Under the pieces are notes generated by a model. The model searched no databases and was not told the origin of the DNA. It worked only from the letters and a program-made list of their open reading frames with translations. This document shows, one piece after another, positions 1 to 9,964 of a stretch of 64,000 nt of DNA (its first letter is position 1; each line of letters starts with the position of its first letter). The position numbers were made by a program, and so were the translations under genes. Source of the DNA: Pantoea vagans (lineage in GTDB: Bacteria; Pseudomonadota; Gammaproteobacteria; Enterobacterales; Enterobacteriaceae); contig NZ_CP038853.1 of assembly GCF_004792415.1 (NCBI RefSeq), forward strand, positions 2,356,001 through 2,420,000. Reading direction: 5' to 3'.

Positions 1-50
1 AATTAATTACCGCGCAGCCTGACGACCAGGCCGTGTACAGAGAGTTCACT

Positions 51-1478
51 ATGTCGGCAAATGATAATCCGAAAACCGTTCCGAATGCCCTGCCTGACGG
101 ATACCGTTTTAATGAATTTGAGATCAAGGAAGTGATCGGAGGCGGCGGCTTCGGCATCGTCTATCGCGCGTGGGATCACCAGCTTGAACGTACTATTGCC
201 ATTAAAGAGTATATGCCCGTGTCGCTGGCTGTCCGTGCCGCCGACTTAACGCTGGAGCTGCGCGGTGAACGTTTCCAGAAGCTGTTTAATGCCGGGCTGA
301 CCAGCTTTATTCAGGAAGCGCGTCTGCTGGCTCGCTTCAATCATCCCGGTCTGCTGCACGTGCTGCGCTTCTGGGAGCAGAACGGCACCGCCTATATGGG
401 CACGCTTTACTACAGCGGAATGACGCTGAAAGAGTGGCAGCTGACCAGCCCGGCCTCGATCTCTGAAGCCTGGATCCGCCGCCTGCTGCCGCCGCTGCTG
501 GGAGCCATCAGCACCATCCATCAGGCCGGCTATCTGCATCGCGACATCTCGCTTGATAATATCCAGATTCAGGAAAACCAGCTGCCGGTGCTGCTGGATT
601 TCGGCTCGGCGCGTAAAGAGATTGGCAACCTCTCTGACGAAACCGAAATCATGCTTAAACCGGGCTTTGCGCCGATTGAGCAGTACAGCGAAGAAGGCGA
701 AGTCGAACAGGGACCGTGGACCGATATTTATGCGCTGGGCGCGGTGCTGCACAGCCTGATTACCGGTAATCCACCGCCAGTCAGTGTGGTGCGCTGTATT
801 GAAGATAATTATCAGCCGCTGGTGGAACGTCAGCCAGAAGGCTACTCGCTGCCGCTGCTGCATGCCATTGACTGCGCGCTGGCCATGAAACCCGGCGATC
901 GTCCGCAAACGATTGACGCCTTTGCGGCGCTGATTGATCTGCCGGTCAGTGATGTGGAAGCCGTGGTAAACAGCTTCCCGGTGCCGGGCGAGCCGCCTGT
1001 GCTACCCATCGAGGAGCCGGTTGAAGCGGCCCCGCCGGTGGTGATGGCAATGAATCACGCTGCCGCGTCAGCGGAGCCGGTAACGCCGCGCACGGTGCGG
1101 CGGCTGTCGCCAGGCTTGCTGGGGCTGGCTGCCGTGGCGCTTCTGGCCGTGGTCGTCACCGTCTGGCTGGCTAATCGCCACAGTGCCACACCGGAGGTCG
1201 TTAACAACCCGGCAGCCGCGACGCAGGCACCTGCATCAGCTCCGCCGGCAGCCGCCGTGCCTGCTGCCCTGGCGACGGTTTATCTTAAGCTGGAAAGCGG
1301 TGAAAGCGTGGTGCTGAATGGACAGCCGGTTGAGGTCAAACCCGGCAGCAGCGGCTTTGCGGCGCTGAATCTGGCGGCAGGACAGTATAAAATTGATGTC
1401 AAAAATGGCAGCGAAATGCACACGCAGTCCCTGACGATTGATAAGCCGGGCACCTGGCTGATAAATCCGGATAACTAA
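51..1478 (+). CDS. T6SS-type membrane-anchored Ser/Thr protein kinase (Stk/PpkA-like), paralogue 1
   Basis: A 475-aa kinase. The glycine-rich loop GGGGFG is at 30-35, the ATP-binding lysine is in AIKEY (K52), the catalytic loop HRDISLDN at 163-170 and DFG at 183-185. One transmembrane segment (about 355-374) follows a Pro/Ala-rich linker, and an extracytoplasmic PEGA-like beta domain ends the protein. I take the ATG at 51 because it aligns with the start of the second kinase (45476, minus strand). An in-frame ATG at 33 also exists. The two kinases are nearly identical over the first ~290 residues and diverge in linker and tail. In T6SS loci such kinases phosphorylate FHA proteins to switch on assembly. 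No T6SS gene is visible next to this copy, so its upstream context is outside the window. It converges on chaC with a strong terminator between. Confidence 0.9.
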   Translation: MSANDNPKTVPNALPDGYRFNEFEIKEVIGGGGFGIVYRAWDHQLERTIAIKEYMPVSLAVRAADLTLELRGERFQKLFNAGLTSFIQEARLLARFNHPGLLHVLRFWEQNGTAYMGTLYYSGMTLKEWQLTSPASISEAWIRRLLPPLLGAISTIHQAGYLHRDISLDNIQIQENQLPVLLDFGSARKEIGNLSDETEIMLKPGFAPIEQYSEEGEVEQGPWTDIYALGAVLHSLITGNPPPVSVVRCIEDNYQPLVERQPEGYSLPLLHAIDCALAMKPGDRPQTIDAFAALIDLPVSDVEAVVNSFPVPGEPPVLPIEEPVEAAPPVVMAMNHAAASAEPVTPRTVRRLSPGLLGLAAVALLAVVVTVWLANRHSATPEVVNNPAAATQAPASAPPAAAVPAALATVYLKLESGESVVLNGQPVEVKPGSSGFAALNLAAGQYKIDVKNGSEMHTQSLTIDKPGTWLINPDN

Positions 1479-1494
1479 TCCCCGGATCGATCGT

Positions 1495-1523
1495 AAAAGG
1501 GCGCGACATTGTCGCGCCCTTTT
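1495..1523. terminator. Strong bidirectional terminator between stk paralogue 1 and chaC
   Basis: A perfect 13-bp stem (arms 1495-1507 and 1511-1523) with a 3-nt loop ATT. It is flanked by A-runs on the left and T-runs on the right, so it can end both the rightward kinase transcript and the leftward chaC transcript. Confidence 0.85.
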
Positions 1524-1541
1524 CTTTGCGGCCGACCCTGC

Positions 1542-2216
1542 TCAGGCCTGCCTGAGGCAGGATTGCTGCAGCGTCCGCACCTGATGCGCCAGCCGGCTCA
1601 GACTCTCTTCTTCCATGCCGCGCCGGGTCAGTTCTTCTTCCAGCGCAAACAGATACTGTGCATTCGATCCCAGCGGGCCACTCGCTGCGGCAATTAAAGG
1701 CGCAATCGCCTCCGGGCAGGAGTCCGATTCATAGAGCGGATGGCGCGGGTCCATAATAAAGGTCAGCGCAGTGACGCTGCGGCCATCCTCCAGCTGTAAC
1801 TCACACCATGTCGGTAAATAACAGCCGGTGATCATTTCCCGCTTCCACAGCAGCGCCAGCTCTTCATGTAACCGCGCTTCCGGCAGACGAAACGCCAGTC
1901 CCGTCGTGCGGCCACCCTGCTTCAGCGCCAGCATGCGGCCAGGATGCGTGGCGGTGCCACGTCCGGCAATCAGCCGCAGACAGAAAGCGCGATGCCAGCC
2001 TTCCAGCGAACCGGATGCGACTTCGTCCGCCTCAAAAATCGGGTTCCACATCAGCGAGCCGTAACCAAAGATCCAGACCGGGCTGTGATCGGGACGGCAG
2101 GCCAGCGTGGCTGCCAGCGAAGCCGCGCGCTGCTCGCAACTCCAGAGCAGCGTCTCATCGATATCCCCGAATGACGTTTTACAATCCGCTTTTAACAGAA
2201 ATTCCCGGGTAAGCAA
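1542..2216 (-). CDS. chaC: Glutathione-specific gamma-glutamylcyclotransferase ChaC
   Basis: A 224-aa protein closely matching E. coli ChaC along its whole length. It carries the cyclotransferase loop FGYGSLMWNP near residue 50 and the region LLWKREM, which holds the proposed catalytic glutamate. It cleaves glutathione to 5-oxoproline and Cys-Gly in the cytosol. The start is a TTG codon (2216-2214) preceded by GAGGAGG about 5 nt upstream. No in-frame ATG lies near it, so TTG is the likely true start. It is the last gene of the chaA/chaB/chaC neighbourhood and reads leftward from chaB, but a terminator lies between chaB and chaC here. Confidence 0.93.
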   Translation of the reverse strand: MLTREFLLKADCKTSFGDIDETLLWSCEQRAASLAATLACRPDHSPVWIFGYGSLMWNPIFEADEVASGSLEGWHRAFCLRLIAGRGTATHPGRMLALKQGGRTTGLAFRLPEARLHEELALLWKREMITGCYLPTWCELQLEDGRSVTALTFIMDPRHPLYESDSCPEAIAPLIAAASGPLGSNAQYLFALEEELTRRGMEEESLSRLAHQVRTLQQSCLRQA

Positions 2217-2387
2217 TGCGACCTCCTCGACTTCAACAGCGTCCTGCAGAATGGCTCCTGTAACATGACGTCAAAACGGCACTGCGTTTCGATCATCAAA
2301 TTGACATTAATCTATTTACGCGCGGGGTTTCAAGCGTGATTCCGGTCGCAGGTTAAAAAAAACCAGATAAACCTGATAGCGCAGATG

Positions 2388-2417
2388 AAAAAAAGGACCC
2401 GATACTCCTGGCCCTTT
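2388..2417 (-). terminator. Rho-independent terminator downstream of chaB
   Basis: Read on the minus strand, an 8-bp stem (one G-U pair) with a 10-nt loop is followed by a run of seven T. It lies 25 bp past the chaB stop codon and separates chaB from chaC. Confidence 0.65.
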
Positions 2418-2441
2418 ACCGCAAACCGGCTAGCCGCCGGG

Positions 2442-2672
2442 TTAACGTTTAGGGTGCCACTTATCATCATCGCCTTTTTCATACTCTTTCTTCACGGCGG
2501 CCCAGGCGACTTTATGCGCGACCTCTTCCCGTGAATCATCGCCGCGGCGATCTTCAGCCTCTTTATACTGATCCCATGCGCTGTTAAAGGCCTGCTGATA
2601 GATATCCTGCGCGTGTGCAGGAAGCACGTGTTTTACATTGTCAGGTAAGTCGGCTCGGTTAGCGTAAGGCAT
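2442..2672 (-). CDS. chaB: ChaB family cation transport regulator
   Basis: A 76-aa acidic/basic soluble protein of the ChaB family (E. coli ChaB is also 76 aa). It has the N-terminal MPYANRADLPDNVK pattern, the central AFNSAWDQYKEAEDRR helix and a basic WHPKR tail. ChaB is described as a modulator of the ChaA antiporter, but its mechanism is poorly known. An AGGAG-type site precedes the ATG. It is divergent from chaA across a 373-bp intergenic region. Confidence 0.92.
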   Translation of the reverse strand: MPYANRADLPDNVKHVLPAHAQDIYQQAFNSAWDQYKEAEDRRGDDSREEVAHKVAWAAVKKEYEKGDDDKWHPKR

Positions 2673-3045
2673 AACGGCTCCTCAGTTTATGGATTCACAC
2701 TAAGCCTGGCGCAGGACAGCAAAAATACAAACAGCGACTTATTAGCGCTTCAGATGAAAAAGCAGGTGCTGACCCTGCAAATCATAATGATAAGCCAATT
2801 TTCCGGCAGAATGAGACTAGATAGGTGCATAAGTCATAATTGTTGTAGACTGATTACTATTGCAATATTTGAGATAACGTCAGGTTAATACCCCTTCGGC
2901 ACTTTATTGCATTTAAGTAAAAAGCAGTAAATTTTTCCCGCCCGGGCCGGTGAAAAGATAAACTGCGCCCTGCCTTAAAACTGATTATATTTCTAACAGC
3001 AGCATACGCTGCGTCCGGATAATCATTAACCAGAGAGGATGGTGA
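2673..3045. promoter_or_regulatory. Divergent chaB/chaA intergenic region
   Basis: This is 373 bp without a coding sequence. It must hold the outward promoters for chaB (left) and chaA (right). The middle part (about 2815-2960) is AT-rich. I cannot assign a specific operator. No small ORF with a credible ribosome site is seen. Confidence 0.5.
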
Positions 3046-4137
3046 ATGCCTTCACATGAAAAAACACGTCACAAGGAATTCTCGCTGATATTTCCCATTA
3101 TCACGCTGGGTATACTCTATTTTTTTGGTGCAAATACCTCATTTCCGGTCGTAGTCGGTATTAACTTACTGGCGCTGGTTGCCATTCTGAGCAGCGCATT
3201 CAGCGTTGTGCGTCACGCTGACGTGCTGGCCCATCGGCTGGGTGAGCCTTATGGCTCGCTGATCCTGAGTCTGTCGGTGGTGATTCTGGAAGTGAGCCTG
3301 ATCTCCGCGCTGATGGCGACCGGCGATGCCGCACCCGGGCTGATGCGCGATACGCTTTATTCGATAGTGATGATTGTGACCGGCGGGCTGGTAGGTTTCG
3401 CGCTGCTGCTGGGCGGTAATAAATTTGCGACGCAGTACGTTAATCTGGCTGGCGTAAAGCAATATCTCATCGCTATCTTCCCGCTGGCGATTCTGGTGCT
3501 GGTGTTTCCCAACGCGCTGCCGGGCGGAAATTTCTCGGTGACGCAGGCGCTGCTGATTGCGGCGATTTCCGCGGCGATGTATGGCGTATTCCTGCTGATT
3601 CAGACCAAAACGCATCAGAGCCTGTTTGTCTATGAGCATGAAGATGATAGCGATGATGGTGATCCGCACCATGGTAAGCCCTCGGCGCACAGCAGCGTCT
3701 GGCACACCGTCTGGCTGATCGTGCATCTGATTGCCGTTATTGCCGTGACCAAAATGAACGCCAACACGCTGGAAAGCCTGCTGACGGAGATGAATGCACC
3801 GGCACAGTTCACCGGTTTCCTGGTGGCCCTGCTGATCCTCTCCCCTGAAGGTCTGGGCGCGATTAAGGCGGTGCTGATGAATCAGGTGCAGCGTGCCATG
3901 AACCTGTTCTTTGGTTCGGTGCTGGCAACCATCTCCCTGACGGTGCCTGCGGTGACCATTATCGCCACGCTGACCGGACAGGAGCTGATATTCGGGCTGG
4001 AGCCGCCGCAGATGGTGATTATGATGGCATCGCTGATCCTCTGTCAGATCTCCTTCTCAACCGGCCGCACCAATGTTCTGAACGGTGCTGCGCATCTGGC
4101 GCTGTTTATTGGCTATCTGATGACTATCATGCTGTAA
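3046..4137 (+). CDS. chaA: Sodium-potassium/proton (calcium/proton) antiporter ChaA
   Basis: A 363-aa inner-membrane protein with about 11 hydrophobic segments. It belongs to the Ca/cation antiporter (CaCA) superfamily. The two CaCA alpha-type repeats show the conserved acidic residues in SVVILEVSLI (about residue 80) and LSPEGLGAIK (about 265). Between the halves is a cytoplasmic acidic and His-rich loop (EHEDDSDDGDPHHGK, about 198-212). It exports Na+, K+ or Ca2+ in exchange for protons, mainly at alkaline pH. The start has AGAGGA 8 nt upstream. It is monocistronic with its own terminator. Confidence 0.95.
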   Translation: MPSHEKTRHKEFSLIFPIITLGILYFFGANTSFPVVVGINLLALVAILSSAFSVVRHADVLAHRLGEPYGSLILSLSVVILEVSLISALMATGDAAPGLMRDTLYSIVMIVTGGLVGFALLLGGNKFATQYVNLAGVKQYLIAIFPLAILVLVFPNALPGGNFSVTQALLIAAISAAMYGVFLLIQTKTHQSLFVYEHEDDSDDGDPHHGKPSAHSSVWHTVWLIVHLIAVIAVTKMNANTLESLLTEMNAPAQFTGFLVALLILSPEGLGAIKAVLMNQVQRAMNLFFGSVLATISLTVPAVTIIATLTGQELIFGLEPPQMVIMMASLILCQISFSTGRTNVLNGAAHLALFIGYLMTIML

Positions 4138-4156
4138 CGTCACCGGATTTCAGGCG

Positions 4157-4190
4157 AAAAAAAAGAGCGATTAATCGCTCTTTTTTTGTC
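4157..4190. terminator. chaA terminator
   Basis: An almost perfect palindrome centred on ATTAAT (4161-4184), with A-runs on the left and a T7 run on the right. It ends chaA and could act in both orientations. Confidence 0.85.
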
Positions 4191-4246
4191 GTTAAAAACT
4201 CAGGTCAGGATGAATCTGACAGCAACTGATGAACTGAACGTGAAGG

Positions 4247-4341
4247 GAACAGGGGCAGAGGAGAAAAGCGTCCCGCGCCATGGACGGCGCGGGCCGAGCG
4301 GCCATGGATGGCTTTAGCGTCTTTTCGATCTGGCCCTGTTC
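4247..4341. repeat. 95-bp nested inverted-repeat element between chaA and kdsA
   Basis: The outer arms are GAACAGGG (4247-4254) and CCCTGTTC (4334-4341). Inside them, AGAAAAGCG pairs with CGTCTTTTC with one bulge. The core holds the GC hairpin CCCGCGCC/GGCGCGGG, followed by two near-repeats of CCATGGA(C/T)GGC. The whole piece would fold into one long branched hairpin. No protein is predicted. It resembles a dispersed intergenic repeat (REP/MITE class) or a structured 3' end of the leftward kdsA operon. Confidence 0.6.
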
Positions 4342-4425
4342 TCTGAACTGGCTCAATTTCACAGCGAATCGAGCCGGAATTTCACACAATCTTATTAGGC
4401 GATTCAGTGCTTTTTTGCAGCAAAC

Positions 4426-5292
<867 letters not shown>

Positions 5293-5305
5293 TCAGTGGG
5301 TCCGC

Positions 5306-6115
5306 TTAGTGCAGCGTGACCTGTTTTTGTTCGATTGCGTGAATCTGAACTTTGATCATTTCGCTGACCGGGTCTTCAGGACACTGCTCAACGAAATAGT
5401 TTAAATCACTCAGGGCGATATGTTCGCACTCCAGCTGCGCGTAGATCAAACCGCGATCGCGGATTTCATAGGGATCATCCGGATCGATACGCAACAGCAC
5501 CTGACTGACGTTCAGCGCCAGCTCCATCTTCTGCTCTTCCATCAACGCCGCTTTCAGCGTGTCGAGCATCTTGCGCATCACGGTGACGGTTTTGGCTTCG
5601 TCGAGATCATCGTCATACAGACGCGCGGTGGGGCTGATATTGCCTTTCAGCCACACCTCCAGCGTATGCCGGTCAAGGGTTTCACCATTGAACGGGTTAA
5701 TCATCCACTTGTCGCCATCAATCCAGTCGGCGCGCAGAATCAGCTGCGTCGGGAAGATCACCGGCATCAGCGGCAGTTCCAGCTCGGCGGCGATGTGCAG
5801 CAGAATCACACCCAGTGACACGGCGGTGCCCTGACGGGTCTTTAAGACATTGTCGATCCAGAGCGCATCAGAAAGTTTGTAGACGCCGCTGGCGCCGCAA
5901 AATCCCCACTGGCGATAAAACAGCTCAAGCAGCTTTTCGAGCTGCATGTCAGCATCTTCGATATCACTGACATAGTCACGCGCTTCGGCGACTAACGCCG
6001 CAAGCTGCGCTTCCACCGACACCGCCGGGAAATCGGCGCGGATGGCAAGCGTGGCACCAATCACCGCTTCACACAGCGGTGTCTGGCTGAAATCTAATTG
6101 TTCGGTCGAGGTCAT
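5306..6115 (-). CDS. sirB1: SirB1 family protein (transglutaminase-like plus TPR)
   Basis: A 269-aa soluble protein homologous to E. coli YchA/SirB1. The N-terminal two-thirds is a transglutaminase-like fold (motifs FYRQWGFCGASGVY and KTRQGTAVSLGVILLHIA, about 67-110). The C-terminal part is a short TPR-like helical segment. The molecular function is unknown; the gene was named from a Salmonella regulatory screen. It starts 1 bp from sirB2, so the two are translationally linked. Confidence 0.92.
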   Translation of the reverse strand: MTSTEQLDFSQTPLCEAVIGATLAIRADFPAVSVEAQLAALVAEARDYVSDIEDADMQLEKLLELFYRQWGFCGASGVYKLSDALWIDNVLKTRQGTAVSLGVILLHIAAELELPLMPVIFPTQLILRADWIDGDKWMINPFNGETLDRHTLEVWLKGNISPTARLYDDDLDEAKTVTVMRKMLDTLKAALMEEQKMELALNVSQVLLRIDPDDPYEIRDRGLIYAQLECEHIALSDLNYFVEQCPEDPVSEMIKVQIHAIEQKQVTLH

Positions 6116-6116
6116 G

Positions 6117-6512
6117 CTATCCCCATAACGGCATTTTGGTCAGCGCCAGCGTAATGATGGTCACCAGGGCGATTAACGCCACCAGAAAAGCGATCCAGCG
6201 GGTGCGATCAGTGCGTGGACGGCGACTCAATGCCACAAATCCTAAGGCGATGTAGATGATAACCGCTAAAAGCTTCTCCGTCAGCCAGCTTCCTTGTGGC
6301 GTGAAGGGATAGAAGTGGGTAATCACCACCAGCAGGACGCCGGTCACCAGTAACAGGGTGTCGTTGACGTGCGGCACAATGCGGACCCAGCGTTTTGTCA
6401 TCATCGCCGAACCACGGCGTAGCCAGTAAAACCGCAGCAGGAACAGCGTCACGGTCAGCACGACCGTTAAGATATGCAGATTTTTAATCAGGGGATAAAA
6501 AGCAAACATCAT
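6117..6512 (-). CDS. sirB2: SirB2 family integral membrane protein
   Basis: A 131-aa protein with four hydrophobic helices (around 10-27, 45-63, 75-95, 105-125), matching the SirB2/YchQ family. Function is unknown. It keeps its conserved place between prmC and sirB1. An in-frame second ATG directly follows the first; AAAGGA lies just upstream, so either could be used. Confidence 0.9.
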   Translation of the reverse strand: MMFAFYPLIKNLHILTVVLTVTLFLLRFYWLRRGSAMMTKRWVRIVPHVNDTLLLVTGVLLVVITHFYPFTPQGSWLTEKLLAVIIYIALGFVALSRRPRTDRTRWIAFLVALIALVTIITLALTKMPLWG

Positions 6513-6532
6513 GAATCCTTTTCAAAGCGCTT

Positions 6533-7366
6533 TTATGAAGGGAACTGGCCCAGCGTCACACGCGGATTACCGCCGTAATCCCTGACGGTTTCAACGGCGT
6601 CATAGCCATTATTCCGCATCAGCGTGGCCACCGCCTCACCCTGCTGCCAGCCATGTTCCAGCAGCAGCCAGCCACCCGGCAGCAGCCACGCGGGCGCCTG
6701 CTCAATCAGCGTGCGCAGATCGGCCAGCCCCGCTTCATCCGCCACCAGCGCGCTGCGCGGTTCGAAACGCACGTCGCCCTGCTCCAGGTGACTGTCGCTG
6801 GCATCAATATAAGGCGGGTTGCTGACGATAAGCGTAAAGCGCTGCGGCGTCAGCGCCTGAAACCAGTGACTGAGCAGAAAGGTGGTATTAGAGAGGTTGA
6901 GCTTTTCTGCATTGCTGCCTGCCAGCTCAACGGCGGCTTCAATGCGATCCACGCCGGTCACCTGACAGTCGGGCCGCTCGCTGGCCAGCGCCAGCGCAAT
7001 CGCCCCGGTGCCGGTGCCCATATCCAGAATGGTCGAGGGAGTCGCGGGCAGATGCGCCAGCGCCTGCTCAACCAGCAGTTCGGTGTCCGGGCGCGGGATC
7101 AGCGTGGCGTCACTGACACGTAACGGCAGCGACCAGAACTCACGCTCGCCTACCAGATGCGCCACCGGTTCACCCCGGGCGCGACGCGCCAGCAGGCTGT
7201 CCAGCTGTGCGAGTTGCGCATCGCTGAGCACCGTTTCATCGAAGGCAATTAACCAGCTGCGCGATTTGCCGGTCACGAAACCTAACAGGATCTCTGCGTC
7301 ACGCTTCGGACTGTCACCACCACACAGCGTGGCGACCGCCTGCTTCAGCCAGTGACGAATATCCAT
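6533..7366 (-). CDS. prmC: Peptide chain release factor N5-glutamine methyltransferase
   Basis: A 277-aa SAM-dependent methylase (formerly HemK). It has an N-terminal helical recognition domain, the SAM-binding motif DMGTGTGAIAL at 115-125 and the substrate-amide motif NPPY at 183-186. It methylates the glutamine of the GGQ loop in release factors RF1 and RF2. Its ATG overlaps the prfA stop at 7366, which couples enzyme and substrate translation. Confidence 0.97.
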   Translation of the reverse strand: MDIRHWLKQAVATLCGGDSPKRDAEILLGFVTGKSRSWLIAFDETVLSDAQLAQLDSLLARRARGEPVAHLVGEREFWSLPLRVSDATLIPRPDTELLVEQALAHLPATPSTILDMGTGTGAIALALASERPDCQVTGVDRIEAAVELAGSNAEKLNLSNTTFLLSHWFQALTPQRFTLIVSNPPYIDASDSHLEQGDVRFEPRSALVADEAGLADLRTLIEQAPAWLLPGGWLLLEHGWQQGEAVATLMRNNGYDAVETVRDYGGNPRVTLGQFPS

Positions 7367-8448
7367 TAATCCTGACCAGCCAGTGCCGCCAGCTGATCCG
7401 CCTGGTACTCCTGCACAATTGGCTCAATCAGGCTGTCGAGTTTGCCTTCCATTACTTCGTCCAGACGGTAGATCGTCAGATTGATGCGATGGTCAGTCAC
7501 GCGGCCCTGCGGGAAGTTATAGGTACGGTTACGGTCAGAACGATCGCCGCTGCCCAGCAGGTTGCGGCGGGTACTGGCCTCGGCGGCGTGACGGCGTGCC
7601 ATCTCTGCCGCATGAATACGCGAACCCAGCACCGCCAGCGCTTTGGCTTTGTTTTTATGCTGTGAACGTTCGTCCTGACACTCCACCACGATGCCGGTTG
7701 GCAGGTGGGTAATACGGATCGCGGAGTCGGTGGTGTTAACGTGCTGACCGCCTGCGCCGGATGAGCGGAAGGTATCGATCTTCAGGTCACCAGCGTTGAT
7801 TTCCGGCAGTTCCGCTTCCGGAATTTCCGGCATCACGGCAACGGTGCAGGCTGAAGTATGAATACGGCCCTGGGATTCGGTCTCCGGCACGCGCTGCACG
7901 CGGTGTCCGCCTGATTCGAACTTCATGCGGCCATAGGCACCGTCGCCGGTGACGCGGGCAATCACTTCTTTGTAACCGCCATGCTCGCCTTCGTTGGCGC
8001 TGACGATCTCCACCCGCCAGCGACGCGCTTCGGCATAGCGGCTGTACATGCGGAACAGATCGCCGGCGAAGATCGCGGCTTCGTCGCCGCCCGTTCCGGC
8101 GCGTACTTCAATAAAACAGGCGCGCTCATCGTCGGGATCTTTCGGCAGTAACAGCACCTGTAACTGCTGCTCCAGCGCTTCGCCCTTCTCACGCGCTTCC
8201 TGCAACTCTTCCTGCGCCATATCGCGCATTTCAGGATCGTCGAGCATCTGCTGCGCCGTTTCGATATCTTCCTGAACCTGCTGCCAGTCGCGGAAGCAAC
8301 GGGTCACATCGGTCAGTTGAGCATATTCGCGTGACAGCGCACGGAAACGCTCCTGATCGGCGATCACGCCAGCATCACCCAGCATCGCTTCCACTTCTTC
8401 GTGGCGCTCCTGCAGGGCTTCCAGTTTGGCAACTATAGAGGTTTTCAT
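7366..8448 (-). CDS. prfA: Peptide chain release factor 1 (RF1)
   Basis: A 360-aa factor that releases nascent chains at UAA and UAG. The GGQ loop is at 233-235 (within GAGGQHVN). The stop-codon-reading tripeptide of the PxT type is P188-E189-T190, where E. coli has PAT; the two conserved positions are kept. It lies 43 bp downstream of hemA and overlaps prmC by 1 bp. Confidence 0.98.
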   Translation of the reverse strand: MKTSIVAKLEALQERHEEVEAMLGDAGVIADQERFRALSREYAQLTDVTRCFRDWQQVQEDIETAQQMLDDPEMRDMAQEELQEAREKGEALEQQLQVLLLPKDPDDERACFIEVRAGTGGDEAAIFAGDLFRMYSRYAEARRWRVEIVSANEGEHGGYKEVIARVTGDGAYGRMKFESGGHRVQRVPETESQGRIHTSACTVAVMPEIPEAELPEINAGDLKIDTFRSSGAGGQHVNTTDSAIRITHLPTGIVVECQDERSQHKNKAKALAVLGSRIHAAEMARRHAAEASTRRNLLGSGDRSDRNRTYNFPQGRVTDHRINLTIYRLDEVMEGKLDSLIEPIVQEYQADQLAALAGQD

Positions 8449-8491
8449 TTAAATGTGGGATTCCCGTAAACAGGTGGCGACAGCGTTGTGC

Positions 8492-9748
8492 CTAATCGAG
8501 ACCCAGGCTGTCGCGTAAAATCTGCAGGCGTTCATTATCGCCGTCGCGGGCGGCCTGCTGAAGTGATTTGGTTGGAGCGTGTATTAAACGGTTAGTCAGC
8601 TTGTGCGCCAGTTCCTGCATGACTTTCTGCGGATCGGCACCCTGCTGCAGCGCCTGCAGCGCACGGCCTTCCAGCTCAGCACGGATATCCTCCGCCTGAG
8701 AACGATATTCACGGATGGTATTCACCGCGCCCTGTGAGCGCAGCCACGCCATGAACTCGCTGCTTTCCTGAACCACGATGCTTTCGGCCTGAACCGCGGC
8801 CGCTTTGCGCTGCGCCAGGTTCTGCTCGATGATCGCCTGCAGGTCATCCACGCTATAGAGATAGGCGTTAGGCAGATCGCCCACTTCCGGCTCCACGTCG
8901 CGTGGCACCGCAATATCGACCAGCAGCATGGGTTTGTTACGTCGCGCTTTCAGAGCGCGTTCCATCATCCCCTTACCGATAATCGGTAGCGGACTGGAGG
9001 TTGAGGAGATAATAATGTCGGCTTCGGCCAGGCGGGCATCAATCTCCGCCAGCGTAATCACCTCTGCACCCACTTCCGACGCCAGCGCTTCAGCACGCTC
9101 GCGGGTACGGTTCGCGATGATCAGATTTTTGACCTGATGTTCACGCAGATGACGTGCCACCAGCTCAATGGTTTCACCCGCGCCAACCAGCAACACATTA
9201 ACGGAGGAGAGGGATTCGAAGATTTGGCGGGCCAGCGTACAGGCGGCAAACGCCACTGACACCGCATTGGCACCGATATCGGTTTCCGTGCGCACGCGTT
9301 TGGCGACAGAGAAGGTTTTCTGGAACATGCGTTCCAGTTCACTGCTCAGCGCATGACCACGTGAGGAGTCGGCAAACGCTTTTTTTACCTGACCGAGGAT
9401 CTGAGGTTCGCCCAGCACCAGTGAATCGAGTCCGCTGGCGACGCGCATCAGGTGGCTGACCGCCTCGTTATCCTGATGCCAGTAGAGGCTGTTGCGCACA
9501 TCCTCTTCATCCAGCTGATGATAATTGCATAACCAGCTCACCAGACGCGCCTGTAAATCGGCCTGCTGCTCTACACTCAGGTAGAGTTCCGTCCGGTTAC
9601 AGGTGGACAACACCACGCCGCTCTGCACCATTGGCTGTGATAACAGGCTGTTCAGCGCCTGCTCAAGCGTCTCCGGCCCGAACGAAACGCGTTCGCGCAG
9701 AGCAATGGGGGCAGTCTTGTGGTTGATTCCGAGAGCGAGCAGCGTCAT
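8492..9748 (-). CDS. hemA: Glutamyl-tRNA reductase
   Basis: A 418-aa protein, the same length as E. coli HemA. It reduces Glu-tRNA(Glu) to glutamate-1-semialdehyde, the first committed step of tetrapyrrole synthesis. The catalytic Cys50 lies in [13 protein letters not shown], followed by an NADPH-binding Rossmann domain ([17 protein letters not shown]) and a C-terminal dimerisation helix. It is the first gene of the leftward operon and is divergent from lolB. Confidence 0.98.
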   Translation of the reverse strand: MTLLALGINHKTAPIALRERVSFGPETLEQALNSLLSQPMVQSGVVLSTCNRTELYLSVEQQADLQARLVSWLCNYHQLDEEDVRNSLYWHQDNEAVSHLMRVASGLDSLVLGEPQILGQVKKAFADSSRGHALSSELERMFQKTFSVAKRVRTETDIGANAVSVAFAACTLARQIFESLSSVNVLLVGAGETIELVARHLREHQVKNLIIANRTRERAEALASEVGAEVITLAEIDARLAEADIIISSTSSPLPIIGKGMMERALKARRNKPMLLVDIAVPRDVEPEVGDLPNAYLYSVDDLQAIIEQNLAQRKAAAVQAESIVVQESSEFMAWLRSQGAVNTIREYRSQAEDIRAELEGRALQALQQGADPQKVMQELAHKLTNRLIHAPTKSLQQAARDGDNERLQILRDSLGLD

Positions 9749-9964
9749 GGCGGTTTTGGTTGGGATGTCCCAATAATGTCAGGGTTTTGTGAGGCGCATT
9801 CTACAAGATGCGGCAGATCAAGAAAAGCCATACAAAGGCTATGACTGTAATAAGATTAACCTGTTCGTGCTCAATTTGCTGCATAACAGCATTGACGGTT
9901 AAAACCGGGACGGTTAGCGTTATCCGTTACGAATAATAAATGTGTCCGAGGAGATGACCACTTG

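Noticed and set aside
4192..4389. 65-codon minus-strand frame between chaA and kdsA
   Set aside because: It is the translation of the 95-bp inverted-repeat element.
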